Shown here piece by piece: positions 9,633 to 17,760 of a stretch of 22,924 nucleotides of DNA (positions within the stretch are counted from its first letter, which is position 1; each line of letters starts with the position of its first letter). The translations under genes and the position numbers were made by a program. The notes beneath the pieces are model-generated. The model saw only the letters and a list, made by a program, of their open reading frames with translations. It was not told the DNA's origin and did not search any database. The DNA is from Coptodactyla brooksi (lineage: Eukaryota > Arthropoda > Insecta > Coleoptera > Scarabaeidae). The stretch is from the NCBI GenBank assembly GCA_033557675.1, contig JAWQRM010000417.1:1-22924 (forward strand), given 5' to 3'.

Positions 9633-9671
9633 AACTTTTAGCCACCGAATCAGGTATTCTGGCCCACTGTC
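9633..9671. repeat. Right TIR of the Transib-like element
   Basis: Read inward on the minus strand: GACAGTG, GGCC, a spacer containing TTCGGTGG, then CTAAAAGTT at the nonamer position. The terminal base is G instead of the C of the left end, a departure from CACAGTG that may be a mutation. Confidence 0.6.
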
Positions 9672-9676
9672 CGATG

Positions 9677-9959
9677 TAGGGGCGATTTGTTTTTGTAACT
9701 ATAGGTGAACCTAGTTGCTAAACGCTGTTAAACAAATATAGATATAAAGCGATAAATGCTGGTAATAAGGGAGTTATAGGTGCTTATGCCAAATCAAGAA
9801 AGTGGGAAAGGGGGTGACTGAAGTACAATGGAAATATGTAACAACTTAGGATACTACACAAGTGGTGGAAATTCACTTCAGGGCATCAAAAATTGAGTAA
9901 TGGGGAGAGAAAGCACAATTTATTTATTAATTATTAAAGGGATATGCTTCATGTAGTTC
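9677..9959. other. Unassigned DNA
   Basis: No gene, repeat or RNA was recognised between the Transib-like element and the CpG-rich block. Confidence 0.5.
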
Positions 9960-10790
9960 ATAAGCTGGTTAATCGTTACAAGCTCATAATTAGCAGTCAA
10001 ATTTGCGGGTTGCTTCCACGCTCAATTACCGAATTATTACATTGCCCGAGTTGCCCGTAAATCGATCCGGTAGCCCGACCCGTTCCGCAACAATTGAATA
10101 AACACGTTCAAGACATCCGACTCGAGCTGGCGATCTGGCGTCAAGCTATTATGGTAATGCGCCCTCTATACACTCATGACTTATGTATTAAAGCCCGGTG
10201 TGCAGCTGTGCGAGTGGTTTGGTTGTATGTCGCATCGGGGGCCTTCGTGGCGCTTCGGCTTAGCCTGAGAATAGTTAATGCGGCTGTATCGGCCATAAAT
10301 TCGCGAATTCCTCGCTCCTCAGGTGGTCCCCGCTTATTAGGATATCTCGAAATCTATTAAAAGTGGCCTTCCTCGTCTTTTCAGGAAGAGCTGGGCAGCC
10401 GCCGCCTTCGGGGAACATCTGAATGGCGCAAACTTCGAACGGCTGTCTGACTGGCAACGGCATCGGCGGTGGGTGAACCACTTCAGTTGTACGTTGAGAT
10501 GTCGGCCGCAAAGGATGTATGCTAGTCGACGGCGATTGGGGGTTACCGTAATTTAAGTGCCATTTGCATGTCGACGAAAAGGTAGGCGACGCCGAAATGT
10601 CGGGGTAATCGTCGGAAATAAATTAATTGCCCGTCTACTACGCCGTTACCATTTCCTTAATTTATTAAACCGAGGGTACAATTGGCGGTGTAAACGATGT
10701 GCAGCTAAAATTGCAGACGTGGAAAGGGAACATTGTTGTGCAATATTTTTCTTGTGTCATGAATTTAATGTCATACCAAGATAGCGCAAT
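9960..10790. other. CpG-rich, gene-free block (probable host DNA)
   Basis: Base composition shifts sharply: many CG dinucleotides, GC-rich runs such as CAGCCGCCGCCTTCGGGG, and no transposon motif. Short overlapping frames at 10094-10360 (+), 10275-10511 (-) and 10557-10784 (+) carry no recognisable domain and look like chance frames in GC-rich DNA. It could be conserved non-coding or regulatory host sequence. Confidence 0.4.
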
Positions 10791-10846
10791 CTAATTAGTG
10801 ATCAGAACTGTGTCATGCTGTGTCTTCTATTTCTCACGTTCTGCAG

Positions 10847-11005
10847 ATTTACGTCCACTTAGTTTTTGGTTCATGACTTGATTAGTACTGTACCAATCCG
10901 GCTGAAATTTTTACGACTATTTATGCCTTCATGTCGTTTTAAGAAAGTTATTTAACAAAAACCAAAAATTGACTGATCAAAAGAGTAGAGGTAATTTACG
11001 TCCAC
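10847..11005. repeat. Left IR/DR terminus: two TTACGTCCAC sites
   Basis: Outer site ATTTACGTCCACTTA at 10847-10861 and inner site AATTTACGTCCAC at 10993-11005, starting 146 bp apart. In Tc1 relatives such paired sites bind transposase; binding here is inferred. Confidence 0.8.
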
Positions 11006-11109
11006 ATTACAAAGTTAACATTTATTTAAGAGCAACACATTTTTAACTTACAACACTTATAACATTAATATTTAATGGGTCTTCCAAAAGTGGTGATCAA
11101 CAGATTAAT

Positions 11110-11681
11110 TCATTTCGAAAGCGAATCCACCAGTTTCATAAGCTGATGTATGGTAACACGGTCCCAGGCTTCTTTAATTGCCTTTCTCAGCTGAGCAGTG
11201 GTGACGAACTGACAGCAATCACCATAGATATCGCGAACGAGCAGCCCCCATAAGTTTTCTGTCGGATTAAGATCTGGTGAGCAAGGCCATTCCAAAACCG
11301 GGATGTTTTACTCAGAAAACCACTTATTAGTGCTACCAGAGGCATGAACGCACGCATTGTCCTGCAAAAAGTCTAATTTGCAGCACGAAAATGGTTAAAA
11401 TAATACAACTTACCCTTGAGGATATTCTGGTAGCTGATGGAGTTGATCCGTCCGTCTACGAAAGTTATCTTCGACTTGCCAAGCGCCGATAAAGCTACCT
11501 ATATCATAACATAACCACCTTCAAAATTACGCTTAGAAAAGTAGTGAGACACGGTTCAAAGGTCGTGCCAGTAATTCGCTAGACCATCTGGATCGTCCAA
11601 ACTGATCTTCTGTTCGTCCGACCAAACAATCTTTAAAATATGAAAGGTATTTTAAAAGTTGTAATGGTAAAACTGACATAC
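11110..11681 (-). pseudogene. Tc1-like transposase, C-terminal half (left arm)
   Basis: On the minus strand, after a 51-bp intron-like segment (11631-11681, GTATGT...AAAG), the frame reads IVWSDEQK with the first catalytic Asp, then DPDGLANYWHDL, HYFSKRNF, LGKSKITFVDGR, the QDNA motif with the second Asp, CVHAS, and SPDLNPTENLWG with the Glu. It ends LVDSLSK-TGA at 11110-11112. Stops occur after WHDL (TGA), at a Trp position before VALSALG (TAG), and in the FSE segment (TAA). A 1-bp deletion precedes QDNA. The Asp-to-Glu spacing is 33 here against 34 in the right arm, because of a one-codon loss near WPCSP. The N-terminal DNA-binding part is absent from this arm. Confidence 0.85.
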
Positions 11682-12360
11682 CGTATTCAAAGGCGTATTC
11701 AACGGGAATTGGCGTCTGATGTCTCACATATAACCATTTGGCAAGTTCTTGAAGAGGAGTCAACTTACGCTACGAAAACATAGAGAAGGTTCCAACACTG
11801 AAAAGTGATCGTCAGCGCCGCCGAGCCGACTTTGCCGATGCTCACCACAGTTGGAGTAAGGAGTGGCATACAGCATGTCGACTTTATCATTAAAACTTCT
11901 AAAGAATGTTTATTTTCAAGATTGTTTGGTTGGATGAAACGAAGTTCAATTTGAATGGTTCCGATGGTCTAACGAATTACTGGAATTACAACCTTCGAAC
12001 CGAGCCACGCTACTTCTTTAAGAGCAATTTTGGCAATGGCTCCATTATAATGCGCGCAGCTTTTTTGGTGCTTGGGAAGTCGAAGCTAACTTTCGTAGAT
12101 TGACGAATTAACTCTATTAGCTACCAGAATATCCTCAAGATGCAGGAAATTTATGCAGGAAAATGTGTGCGTTCATGCCTCTGCAAGCAGCAAGAAGTGG
12201 TTTTCGGATCACAACATCCCGGTTTTAGAATGGCCTGCTTGCTCACTGGAACTTAATCTGATGGAAAACTTATGAAAACTCAGCTGAGAAAGACCGTTCA
12301 AGAAGCCTAGGAGCGCGTCACCGTACAACAGCTCATGATCAATGTTATATGTGTTATAAG
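11682..12360 (+). pseudogene. Tc1-like transposase, HTH to C-terminus (right arm)
   Basis: Plus-strand exon-like stretch from 11682: RIQRELASDVSHITIWQVLE (helix-turn-helix), then after a small frameshift VNLRYENIEKVPTLKSDRQ and RRRADFADAHHSWSKEWHT. A 48-bp intron-like gap (11873-11920) follows, then IVWLDETKF with the first Asp, DGLTNYWNYNLRTEPRYF, GKSKLTFVD, and after a deletion MQENVCVHA, where Glu replaces the second catalytic Asp. Then comes FSDHNIPVLEWPA and LNLMENL with the third acidic residue, directly followed by TGA. About 55 bp present in the left arm is missing after that point. Catalytically dead. Confidence 0.85.
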
Positions 12361-12402
12361 TTACAAATTTTATTGCTCTTAAATAAATGTTAAATTTGTT
12401 AA

Positions 12403-12560
12403 GTGGACGTAAATCACCTTTACTTTCTTAAAACGATAGTTCCCGGCCTGAAATTTTCTAAACAAATGTGAAGGCCTAATTTATAACACCCATAAAAATT
12501 TCACCCGGGTCGGTGCAGTACTAACCAAGTTATGAACAAAAAACTAAGTGGACGTAAATT
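12403..12560. repeat. Right IR/DR terminus: two GTGGACGTAAAT sites
   Basis: Inner site GTGGACGTAAAT at 12403-12414 and outer site AAGTGGACGTAAATT at 12546-12560, starting 145 bp apart when the same bases are compared, nearly the same spacing as the left terminus. They are inverted relative to 10847-11005. Confidence 0.8.
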
Positions 12561-12576
12561 ATCTTTACATACTGTA

Positions 12577-13010
12577 CTAGACGGACAAGTAAATTTAACA
12601 TGTGTCGTAGTTAAAGTTGAGGGTTTGGAGCTTTTGGCTTCGTAACAAAGCAAAAATGAAGTCACCACTACGCCAAATTTTGAAGAGAGGATGCTCGACG
12701 CACGTTTCGCATCATCAGGAGCGATGAAATTTAATCGCTCTTGATGATGTTAACTTGGTTAGCAAAACGTGCGTCGAGTATCCTCTCTTCAAATTTTAGC
12801 GTAGTGGTGACTTCGTTTTTACCATGGATCGTATGTGTATAATCTTACGGTGAATTCATGCAAATTTTTTTTTAGAAGCAACTGCAATAACCCCACACTT
12901 TATAAGGACTCGGTTACAGATACATACAATAATACTAGCTGATGTACGACGGACGAGTTAAATTTGACATAGGTTGTAATCGTATAATGGAACGTTGAAC
13001 TTTTACCCCA
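12577..13010. repeat. Diverged direct repeat flanking the palindrome
   Basis: GACGGACAAG-TAAATTTAACAT near 12580 matches GACGGACGAGTTAAATTTGACAT near 12948, with weaker similarity continuing about 40 bp (CGTAGT/TGTAAT, GTTGA). The copies lie on either side of the palindromic element at 12652-12820. Confidence 0.5.
12652..12820. repeat. Long palindrome carrying hammerhead-like cores on both strands
   Basis: Outer arms of about 56 bp (12652-12707 and 12764-12820) match with about five differences. Inner arms of 16 bp (12710-12725 and 12734-12749) match with one. Each strand carries a hammerhead-like module. Minus: GCTC, CTGATGA, only TGC in place of stem II, GAAA, CG-UG-CG, then GTC and GAG. 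Plus: GCTC, TTGATGA, a TTAAC-TTG-GTTAG stem, AAAA, CG-UG-CG, GTC, GAG. The plus copy has lost two core bases and the minus copy lacks stem II, so neither looks active. The module plus its flank looks like a Penelope-like element terminus in inverted duplicate. Confidence 0.6.
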
Positions 13011-13858
13011 CATGTCGAACAAAAATAACATTTTACGACAAGAAATTAAATTAGTAATATAGAATTCAATATTCAGGATATTTAACAATTTCGTCTGTCT
13101 GTTGCTTTTAAATTTATTGTAAAAAAATATTTGTTTATATATCCTATATTTATTTTATTATTTACAGAAAATAAGATATTTAAAATTTTTCGATAATAGT
13201 TTTCGTTTTCGAGATATTGGTAAATGCCTTATTTTACCACAAACATCTTATTGTGTGACTAATATACGGTTTTTATTCAAAGTATTTTTTAAATACCTAA
13301 CAGTGTCATTCTTACGGAAAGAGGACATATATTATCCCCCGTAACTTCGCGGAAGGTGGTCTGCAGAGAATAGTAAAAAACATGTAACTAATATTTTTAA
13401 ACGTATTACATGTATGTTTAACGCCGCCAAAATCGATACGGCAGTTTTTATATAATTCCAAAAAATAGGAGTAGTTTACCCCTTTTAACTTTATGGTATA
13501 TATGTGATATAGCAATAAAAAGCTTTTCGAAAATGAATATTTGCATTTACCATATTTCGATAACAGTTTTCGTTTTCAAAATACAAGCGAATAAATACTT
13601 CTCCCTCAATTTATAACCATTATTACTGTCCCCTGGGGCTTTTAGAGCACGTATAAAATATACGTAAACCTTATTATTGTCCATTGTATGGCTGTACCAA
13701 ATTGTATTGAAATCAGTGAATGACAATTGTGACACTTCCTTTGTTAGTTGAATTTTGCGAATAGAGTAATTTCCAGTTACCGAGTATTAATAGAAATATG
13801 TGAAATAAATAAAAAACAAAAATAAATAAAAAAGCAATAAAAGACAAGGCCTATCTTT
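13011..13858. other. Unassigned AT-rich DNA with a dispersed TTTCGATAA..GTTTTCGTTTTC repeat
   Basis: TTTTCGATAATAGTTTTCG near 13189-13207 recurs as TTTCGATAACAGTTTTCG near 13555-13572. GGTAAATGC near 13219 is found inverted as GCATTTACC near 13542. These are repeat remnants of unknown family. Short minus-strand frames here have no recognisable motif. Confidence 0.4.
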
Positions 13859-13924
13859 GATCGCTCCTGATGTAGCTAACTTGGTTAGTGAAAGGTGCGT
13901 GAAGCACGCTTCGCTAACCAAGTT
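13859..13924. repeat. Second hammerhead-like fragment, also palindromic
   Basis: ATCGCTCCTGATG, a GCTAAC-TTG-GTTAG stem, GAAAG and GTGCGT closely match the plus copy at 12734-12775. They are followed at once by an inverted copy of the stem part, GCACGCTTCGCTAACCAAG. The core is degraded (CTGATGT instead of CTGANGA). Confidence 0.55.
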
Positions 13925-14269
13925 TTGGTGTAACTGTTCATAAGTATTAATAAGTGTTCATATTTTGGATTCAGTCAGCATTTAATATTATAAATTTTCA
14001 AGTCGATGTTGGCAGCGTTTGCAACATTTTTTAGTTATTGTTTACATTAGAGAGAAACCAACATTGTAAAAATAAGGCGACATCCAACAACAGTGACATA
14101 GATGGTCTTACATTTTAGTGTCTTGACATGGTTAGATTCGGAACCATGTGTTTCGAATGTGGTTCAGTCGTATTGTAGAAAAGCTGTATACGAGTTAAAT
14201 AGAAATGACAGTGAATCGTATTTCATTGCTTCGTTTAATTTCTGTCATAGTAAAGTGTTTCTTTGCATT

Positions 14270-14607
14270 TTATTTTTTATGCTAATAACAACTTATACAT
14301 TATATGAGATAAAAAAAAGATCCAGACTTATGGAAATCTGTGGTCTCGTAGTTATGGGAATTAACAAACAGCTTAACCACAACAAGATTTGCAGCAAAAT
14401 TGCAATGTGAACAGAGGCATCCACTGACAAAACAATTCATTCAGGAAGGTCAGAAAACCAAGCGAAGGGAGGAGAAGTAAAGAAAAATTCGTGAAGAGAA
14501 ACTAGGCGATATAGAAAACTTAAAAAATGAAAGTTGGAAAAAAACAGTTGAAGGGCTTACAATACTAGCGAAGGAACATGAGGAGTGGCCAAATTCAGTT
14601 AACAGGT
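14270..14607 (+). pseudogene. Decayed coding segment, host-like, family not recognised
   Basis: A plus-strand frame from about 14310 reads KDPDLWKSVVS-stop-LWELTNSLTTTRFAAKL, then QCEQRHPLTKQFIQEGQK, TKRREEK-stop-RKIREEKLGD, IENLKNESWKKTVEGL and TILAKEHEEWPNSV. It has two in-frame stops and ends at a TGA at about 14605-14607. Just upstream, in a frame shifted by one base at an A-run, is a hydrophobic segment (VFLCILFFMLITTYTLYEIKK). The composition (membrane helix, then a charged, probably helical tail) is protein-like and unlike any transposon domain I know. It may be a processed pseudogene or a dead exon; no poly(A) tail was seen. A neighbouring 102-aa frame from 14102 shares the hydrophobic segment but then goes out of frame. 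Confidence 0.45.
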
Positions 14608-14610
14608 GAT

Positions 14611-15100
14611 GGGGTCGTAGGCCCTATGGGCATAGATGATGAAGAGGTACAGAGTACACTTGTCAGTGTACACTAATAATAAAATTAATTAATGTGTACG
14701 TAACATATTATTTTCATATAATTGCAATTAACTTTGAAACTTTTAATCTAATTAAATTGACAGAAACTAGATGTTATCTGTCTAGACTATTCATAACGTT
14801 ATCGACACAAAACATGCAAATACGTTTAAGGTGTTATATTTGCAATATAAGTAGAATTAAGGTGTAGTAACTCATTTTAGCTATTCCTTTCTGCTAATTG
14901 TGAACGATAGGATCATTATTGTGTATAATTCTTCAAATTGAATGGTGTATTATCAAAACGTTCTGTATGCTAATTGATTAATAACTCTGCTTTCAAATGG
15001 TATCCACTGCAACTATAACATATCAATTAAACGAAATTATCAATTATCAAAATACTAAGCACACGTACAATTTCCAATTTTCGGGAAATGCATAGTACAG
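14611..15100. other. Unassigned AT-rich DNA
   Basis: No ORF with recognisable motif and no repeat was seen. GTACACTTGTCAGTGTAC near 14654-14671 is a small palindrome. Confidence 0.5.
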
Positions 15101-15350
15101 CGTTATAATCGCATTCATGCTCACAAATGCGGTATTGACCGCCGCACAGTAAATCCGCGCGTACGTCACTGTAAATCCTGCTGAATAGGAACCCGTACAT
15201 GTGTTTTTGAATTAGTCCCGCAGTAATTCGGCTTAATGCAACGTAACAAAATACATTAGCAACGACACAATGCGGTGCCCGTCCCTACTGAATCGCATTA
15301 ATATCTAATATCAAAACCATCCGACGTAATCGAGTTGCGTGAACAATGTT
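15101..15350. other. CpG-rich gene-free block
   Basis: Locally enriched in CG dinucleotides (for example CCGCGCGTACGTCAC) against an AT-rich background. No transposon signature and no ORF. It resembles the 9960-10790 block and may be unique host DNA. Confidence 0.35.
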
Positions 15351-15824
15351 AATCATCATCCGCAATTGGATTCCTGTGTTACTGGTCAGTGGTATAGATT
15401 GGTCTGTCATAAGCGAATTAGCTATTTTGCTCGAATCATCATGTTCGAATAAATTCCATCGTTTTGGTTCAAAGCAAATATGTTAGCTCTTTCGCATTAT
15501 TGAGTTCAGCGATATAATTTCGTATATGACATGCTTCTACATTTGAATCTGTCAATGAAAAACTCGAAATTATTATAAACGCAGTTTAATTAATGTTTAG
15601 GAGCTATTATTATTTTTCTTGTCTGAATAAATACAAATACTGAATAAAAATAATATGATATATAATTGAGATAATTAGCTTGACAAAATAATTGACATTT
15701 AACAATATACCTTGAATGCCCAACAGCCATATATCGTTTGTAATCAGCCTCAGCCGAATTTGCAATCAATGAACCATACTGTACTTCCTTCATTAAAATT
15801 GCAACAACAGAAAACAACCAGTAA
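15351..15824. other. Unassigned AT-rich DNA before the LINE
   Basis: Nothing recognised. The 83-aa minus-strand frame at 15590-15841 has no motif and overlaps the LINE start. Confidence 0.45.
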
Positions 15825-16661
15825 TTGGTGTCATATAGCAAAAATGACTTAGGAGATCACAGATACGAGAGACTTAGTGGTTATTGGTTAGGCAATACAA
15901 TAAAATTGCTAAATAATGAACAAGTAAAAATTCTCCCTCGAAATGGTGAAGCCTATGACATTATTATGAAAGCACTCGAGGAAAATACACAATTTTACAC
16001 TTACAGAAGTAAACAAGATAGGAGCTTTCGTGCTGTCCTAAAAAATATGCACCACTCAACAAAAATAGACCTAATAAAGAATCACCCACAGGAATTGGGC
16101 CACGAAGTCACTAATGTTTGCAATATCAAACAAATAAATTGTATTAAACCACTCCCAATGTTTTTCATTGACGTGAAGCAGAAAGAAAATAACAAAGATA
16201 TCTTCAACGTCAAAACTCTTATGAACTGTATTGTACAAATTAAAGCCCCAAACGAAAGAAGAGAAATCCCTCAGTGTATGAGATGTTAAACATTCATACA
16301 CATCAAAAACTTCTGTACAAAAATCTCCGCTGTGTTAAATGCACGAGAAATAAGAAAGAAATGGTGACGTGCAATGTACCAACTGTAAGAAAAACCATTC
16401 TGCTAACTATACAGGGTGTATTATATACAAGCAGCTACTGCAAAAGACGAATCCCAAACCATAATTTAGAGAAAAAATCTTAATCTCCCAAATACTGCAA
16501 TATTACAACCAGGTATGTCGTATGCCCAAAGAATAAATCCAAACACACAGCACTCAACGAAAAATATAAATAAGGGAGATGTAAATCAACCTAACATATT
16601 CGGACAACAGATGATGAACATGATGAACTTCATATCAATGCTAGCTAGTAGAACAACTTAA
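15825..16661 (+). pseudogene. LINE ORF1 (Jockey gag-like nucleocapsid protein), frameshifted
   Basis: The frame reads YWLGNTIKLLNNEQVKILPR, then YTYRSKQDRSFRAVLKNM, GHEVTNVCNIKQINC, KPLPMFFIDVKQKENNKDIF and REIPQCMRC, a layout typical of Jockey ORF1 with its PRE_C2HC region. After a shift the zinc-knuckle array continues: HTHQKLLYKNLRCVKCT, then NCKKNHSANYTGCIIYKQLL. The expected material between YWLGNTIKL and NNEQV is shortened. The C-terminal tail (GQQMMNMMNFISMLASRTT) ends in TAA at 16659-16661, which overlaps the ORF2 ATG by one base. ORF1 proteins of this group bind the element RNA. At least two frameshifts make this copy dead. The start at 15825 is only the first visible ATG region; the true 5' end is uncertain. 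Confidence 0.82.
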
Positions 16662-17760
16662 TGGCGCAACTACTGAAAATCGGAGTGTGGAACGCCAACG
16701 GTCTAAGCCAATATGTACAAGAACTAGGCATGGATACAAAATTTATAATACGAACCACACTGATGGAACAGCCCATGCTGGAGCAGCCATCCTAATCAGA
16801 AACAACATTAAATATCACGAGATGGACAGTTATCAAAGAGAAAACATACAAGGAACAAGAGTAGCGGTAGAGGAGGAAACTAACCAATTGTGATTAGGAG
16901 CTGTTGACTACCCTCCCAAATACCCATACAAAAATGACGACTACGAACAACTATTCAGGAACCTTGAGAATAGGTTTATTGCTGGTGAAGACTTCAGTTC
17001 CAAACGTGCTCATTGGGGTAGCAGGAGAACAACAACAAAGGGTAGACAACTCCTGACTGTTATGCAAACTCCGCACTTATCTACAGGTAATTCTACATAT
17101 TGGCCTTCTAATAGGAACAGAACACCTGATCTACTCGACTTTTACATTACGAAGGGAGTAGATAGAAAAAAGGTTACGATTGAATCTTGCTATGATCTCC
17201 CTTCCGATAATTCTCCTGCATTTGTCACTATATATTCAGATATTTTACAACACACGTGAACCTAGCTTACACTGCAAAGGCGCAAACTGGGTTGTTTTCA
17301 AATGTGAAGTAGACAAGCTTGCCACTTTAAGCATTCCTTTAAAAATCTCAGAAGATCTGGATATTGCTATAATCAATCCAACAAGCAAGACACAACAATC
17401 TGCATAGACAACAAGGCCAAAAGAGCACATTCATTCCTAAAAGAAATCATGGAAGTTCCATCATAGTTAGGGAAAAAATGTTAAGAAACATAAAATTAGA
17501 AAAAGGTGGCAATTAACGAGATTTAAAGTAGACAAGAAAAAGTTAAACAAAGCTACTAAAGAAAGCCCTTACTCGAAATTAAAAATCAATTTGTGCAAAA
17601 CTATCTAACCAAAGAAGCACTATCCAATCAAAGAAGCGGAAACTATTTAAGCTATTGGCACATACAGAGATTTCCTACTATACACTGTGGAAAGGAACAA
17701 GAATAATCAATAGACCAGTCAGTAAGAAAGTAAAAAGGCAGTAAGTAATACTTTTACACA
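16661..17760 (+). pseudogene. LINE ORF2, endonuclease domain and linker, RT missing
   Basis: Starts at ATG 16661-16663 in a TAATG overlap with ORF1. It reads MAQLLKIGVWNANGLSQ, then after a deletion and frameshift HGYKIYNTNHTDGTAHAGAA, ILIRNNIKYHE, a TGA at 16891-16893, then YPPKYPYKNDDYEQLF, RFIAGEDFSSKRAHWGSR, TYWPSNRNRTPDLLDFYITK and CYDLPSDNSPAFVTI. This is an AP-like endonuclease. Key residues are damaged: GDFNA-type becomes GEDFSS, and the active-site His of SDHSP is Asn in SDNSP. Linker sequence (GANWVVFKCEVDKL, PLKISEDLDIAI) continues in another frame to about 17760. No YADD-type RT motif is present. Confidence 0.83.

Larger units (their letters stand above)
7076..9671. mobile_element. 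Non-autonomous Transib-like DNA transposon carrying tandem-repeat cargo
   Basis: The 2596-bp element is defined by matching ends. The left end starts CACAGTGGGCC and the right end, read inward, starts GACAGTGGGCC; about 31 of the first 37 aligned positions match. The flanks are 5-bp near-duplications, CAATG at 7071-7075 and CGATG at 9672-9676, which differ by one CpG-type transition. A CACNNTG heptamer, a 23-bp spacer, an A-rich nonamer and a 5-bp target duplication are the published features of Transib elements and of the RAG signal sequences derived from the same lineage. No transposase frame was seen inside; the interior is repeats plus about 600 bp of unassigned DNA (9050-9630). An older or different superfamily with CAGTGG ends, such as hAT, is the main alternative, but the 5-bp flanks argue against it. 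Confidence 0.65.
10847..12574. mobile_element. Inverted composite of two Tc1-like (DD34E) transposon halves
   Basis: Both outer ends are copies of the same transposon 3' end, facing outward. The left arm carries the minus-strand C-terminal half of a Tc1 transposase. The right arm carries a plus-strand, longer but more damaged copy. They meet near 11681/11682. Each terminus holds two copies of a TTACGTCCAC motif spaced about 145 bp apart, an IR/DR layout. The right end is CAGTATGTAAAG read inward, followed by TA at 12575-12576; the outermost bases of the left end are degraded. The arms have diverged noticeably, so this is an old inverted dimer or two independent insertions. Confidence 0.75.
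15825..17760 (+). mobile_element. Jockey-type non-LTR retrotransposon, 5' half only
   Basis: ORF1 (gag-like, zinc knuckles) and ORF2 (apurinic-type endonuclease plus the linker to reverse transcriptase) lie in order on the plus strand. Similarity fades near 17760, before any reverse transcriptase motif. Truncated LINEs usually keep the 3' end, so loss of the 3' half implies a later deletion or rearrangement. Confidence 0.85.

Noticed and set aside
10094..10784. Three overlapping ORFs of 75-88 codons in the CpG-rich block
   Set aside because: No motif, opposite strands overlap, and GC-rich DNA gives chance open frames.
11362..11413. Second Tc1 intron on the minus strand (GTAAGT...TTTTGCAG)
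   Set aside because: The segment translates to sequence expected before the QDNA catalytic motif, and the AG belongs to the CAG GAC codons, so it is coding with a stop and a 1-bp deletion.
11533..11763. 76-codon minus-strand ORF
   Set aside because: It crosses the junction of the inverted Tc1 arms and is out of frame with both transposase copies.
16274..16483. Independent 69-codon gene
   Set aside because: It contains the CVKCT zinc-knuckle of LINE ORF1 in a shifted frame, so it is part of that pseudogene.
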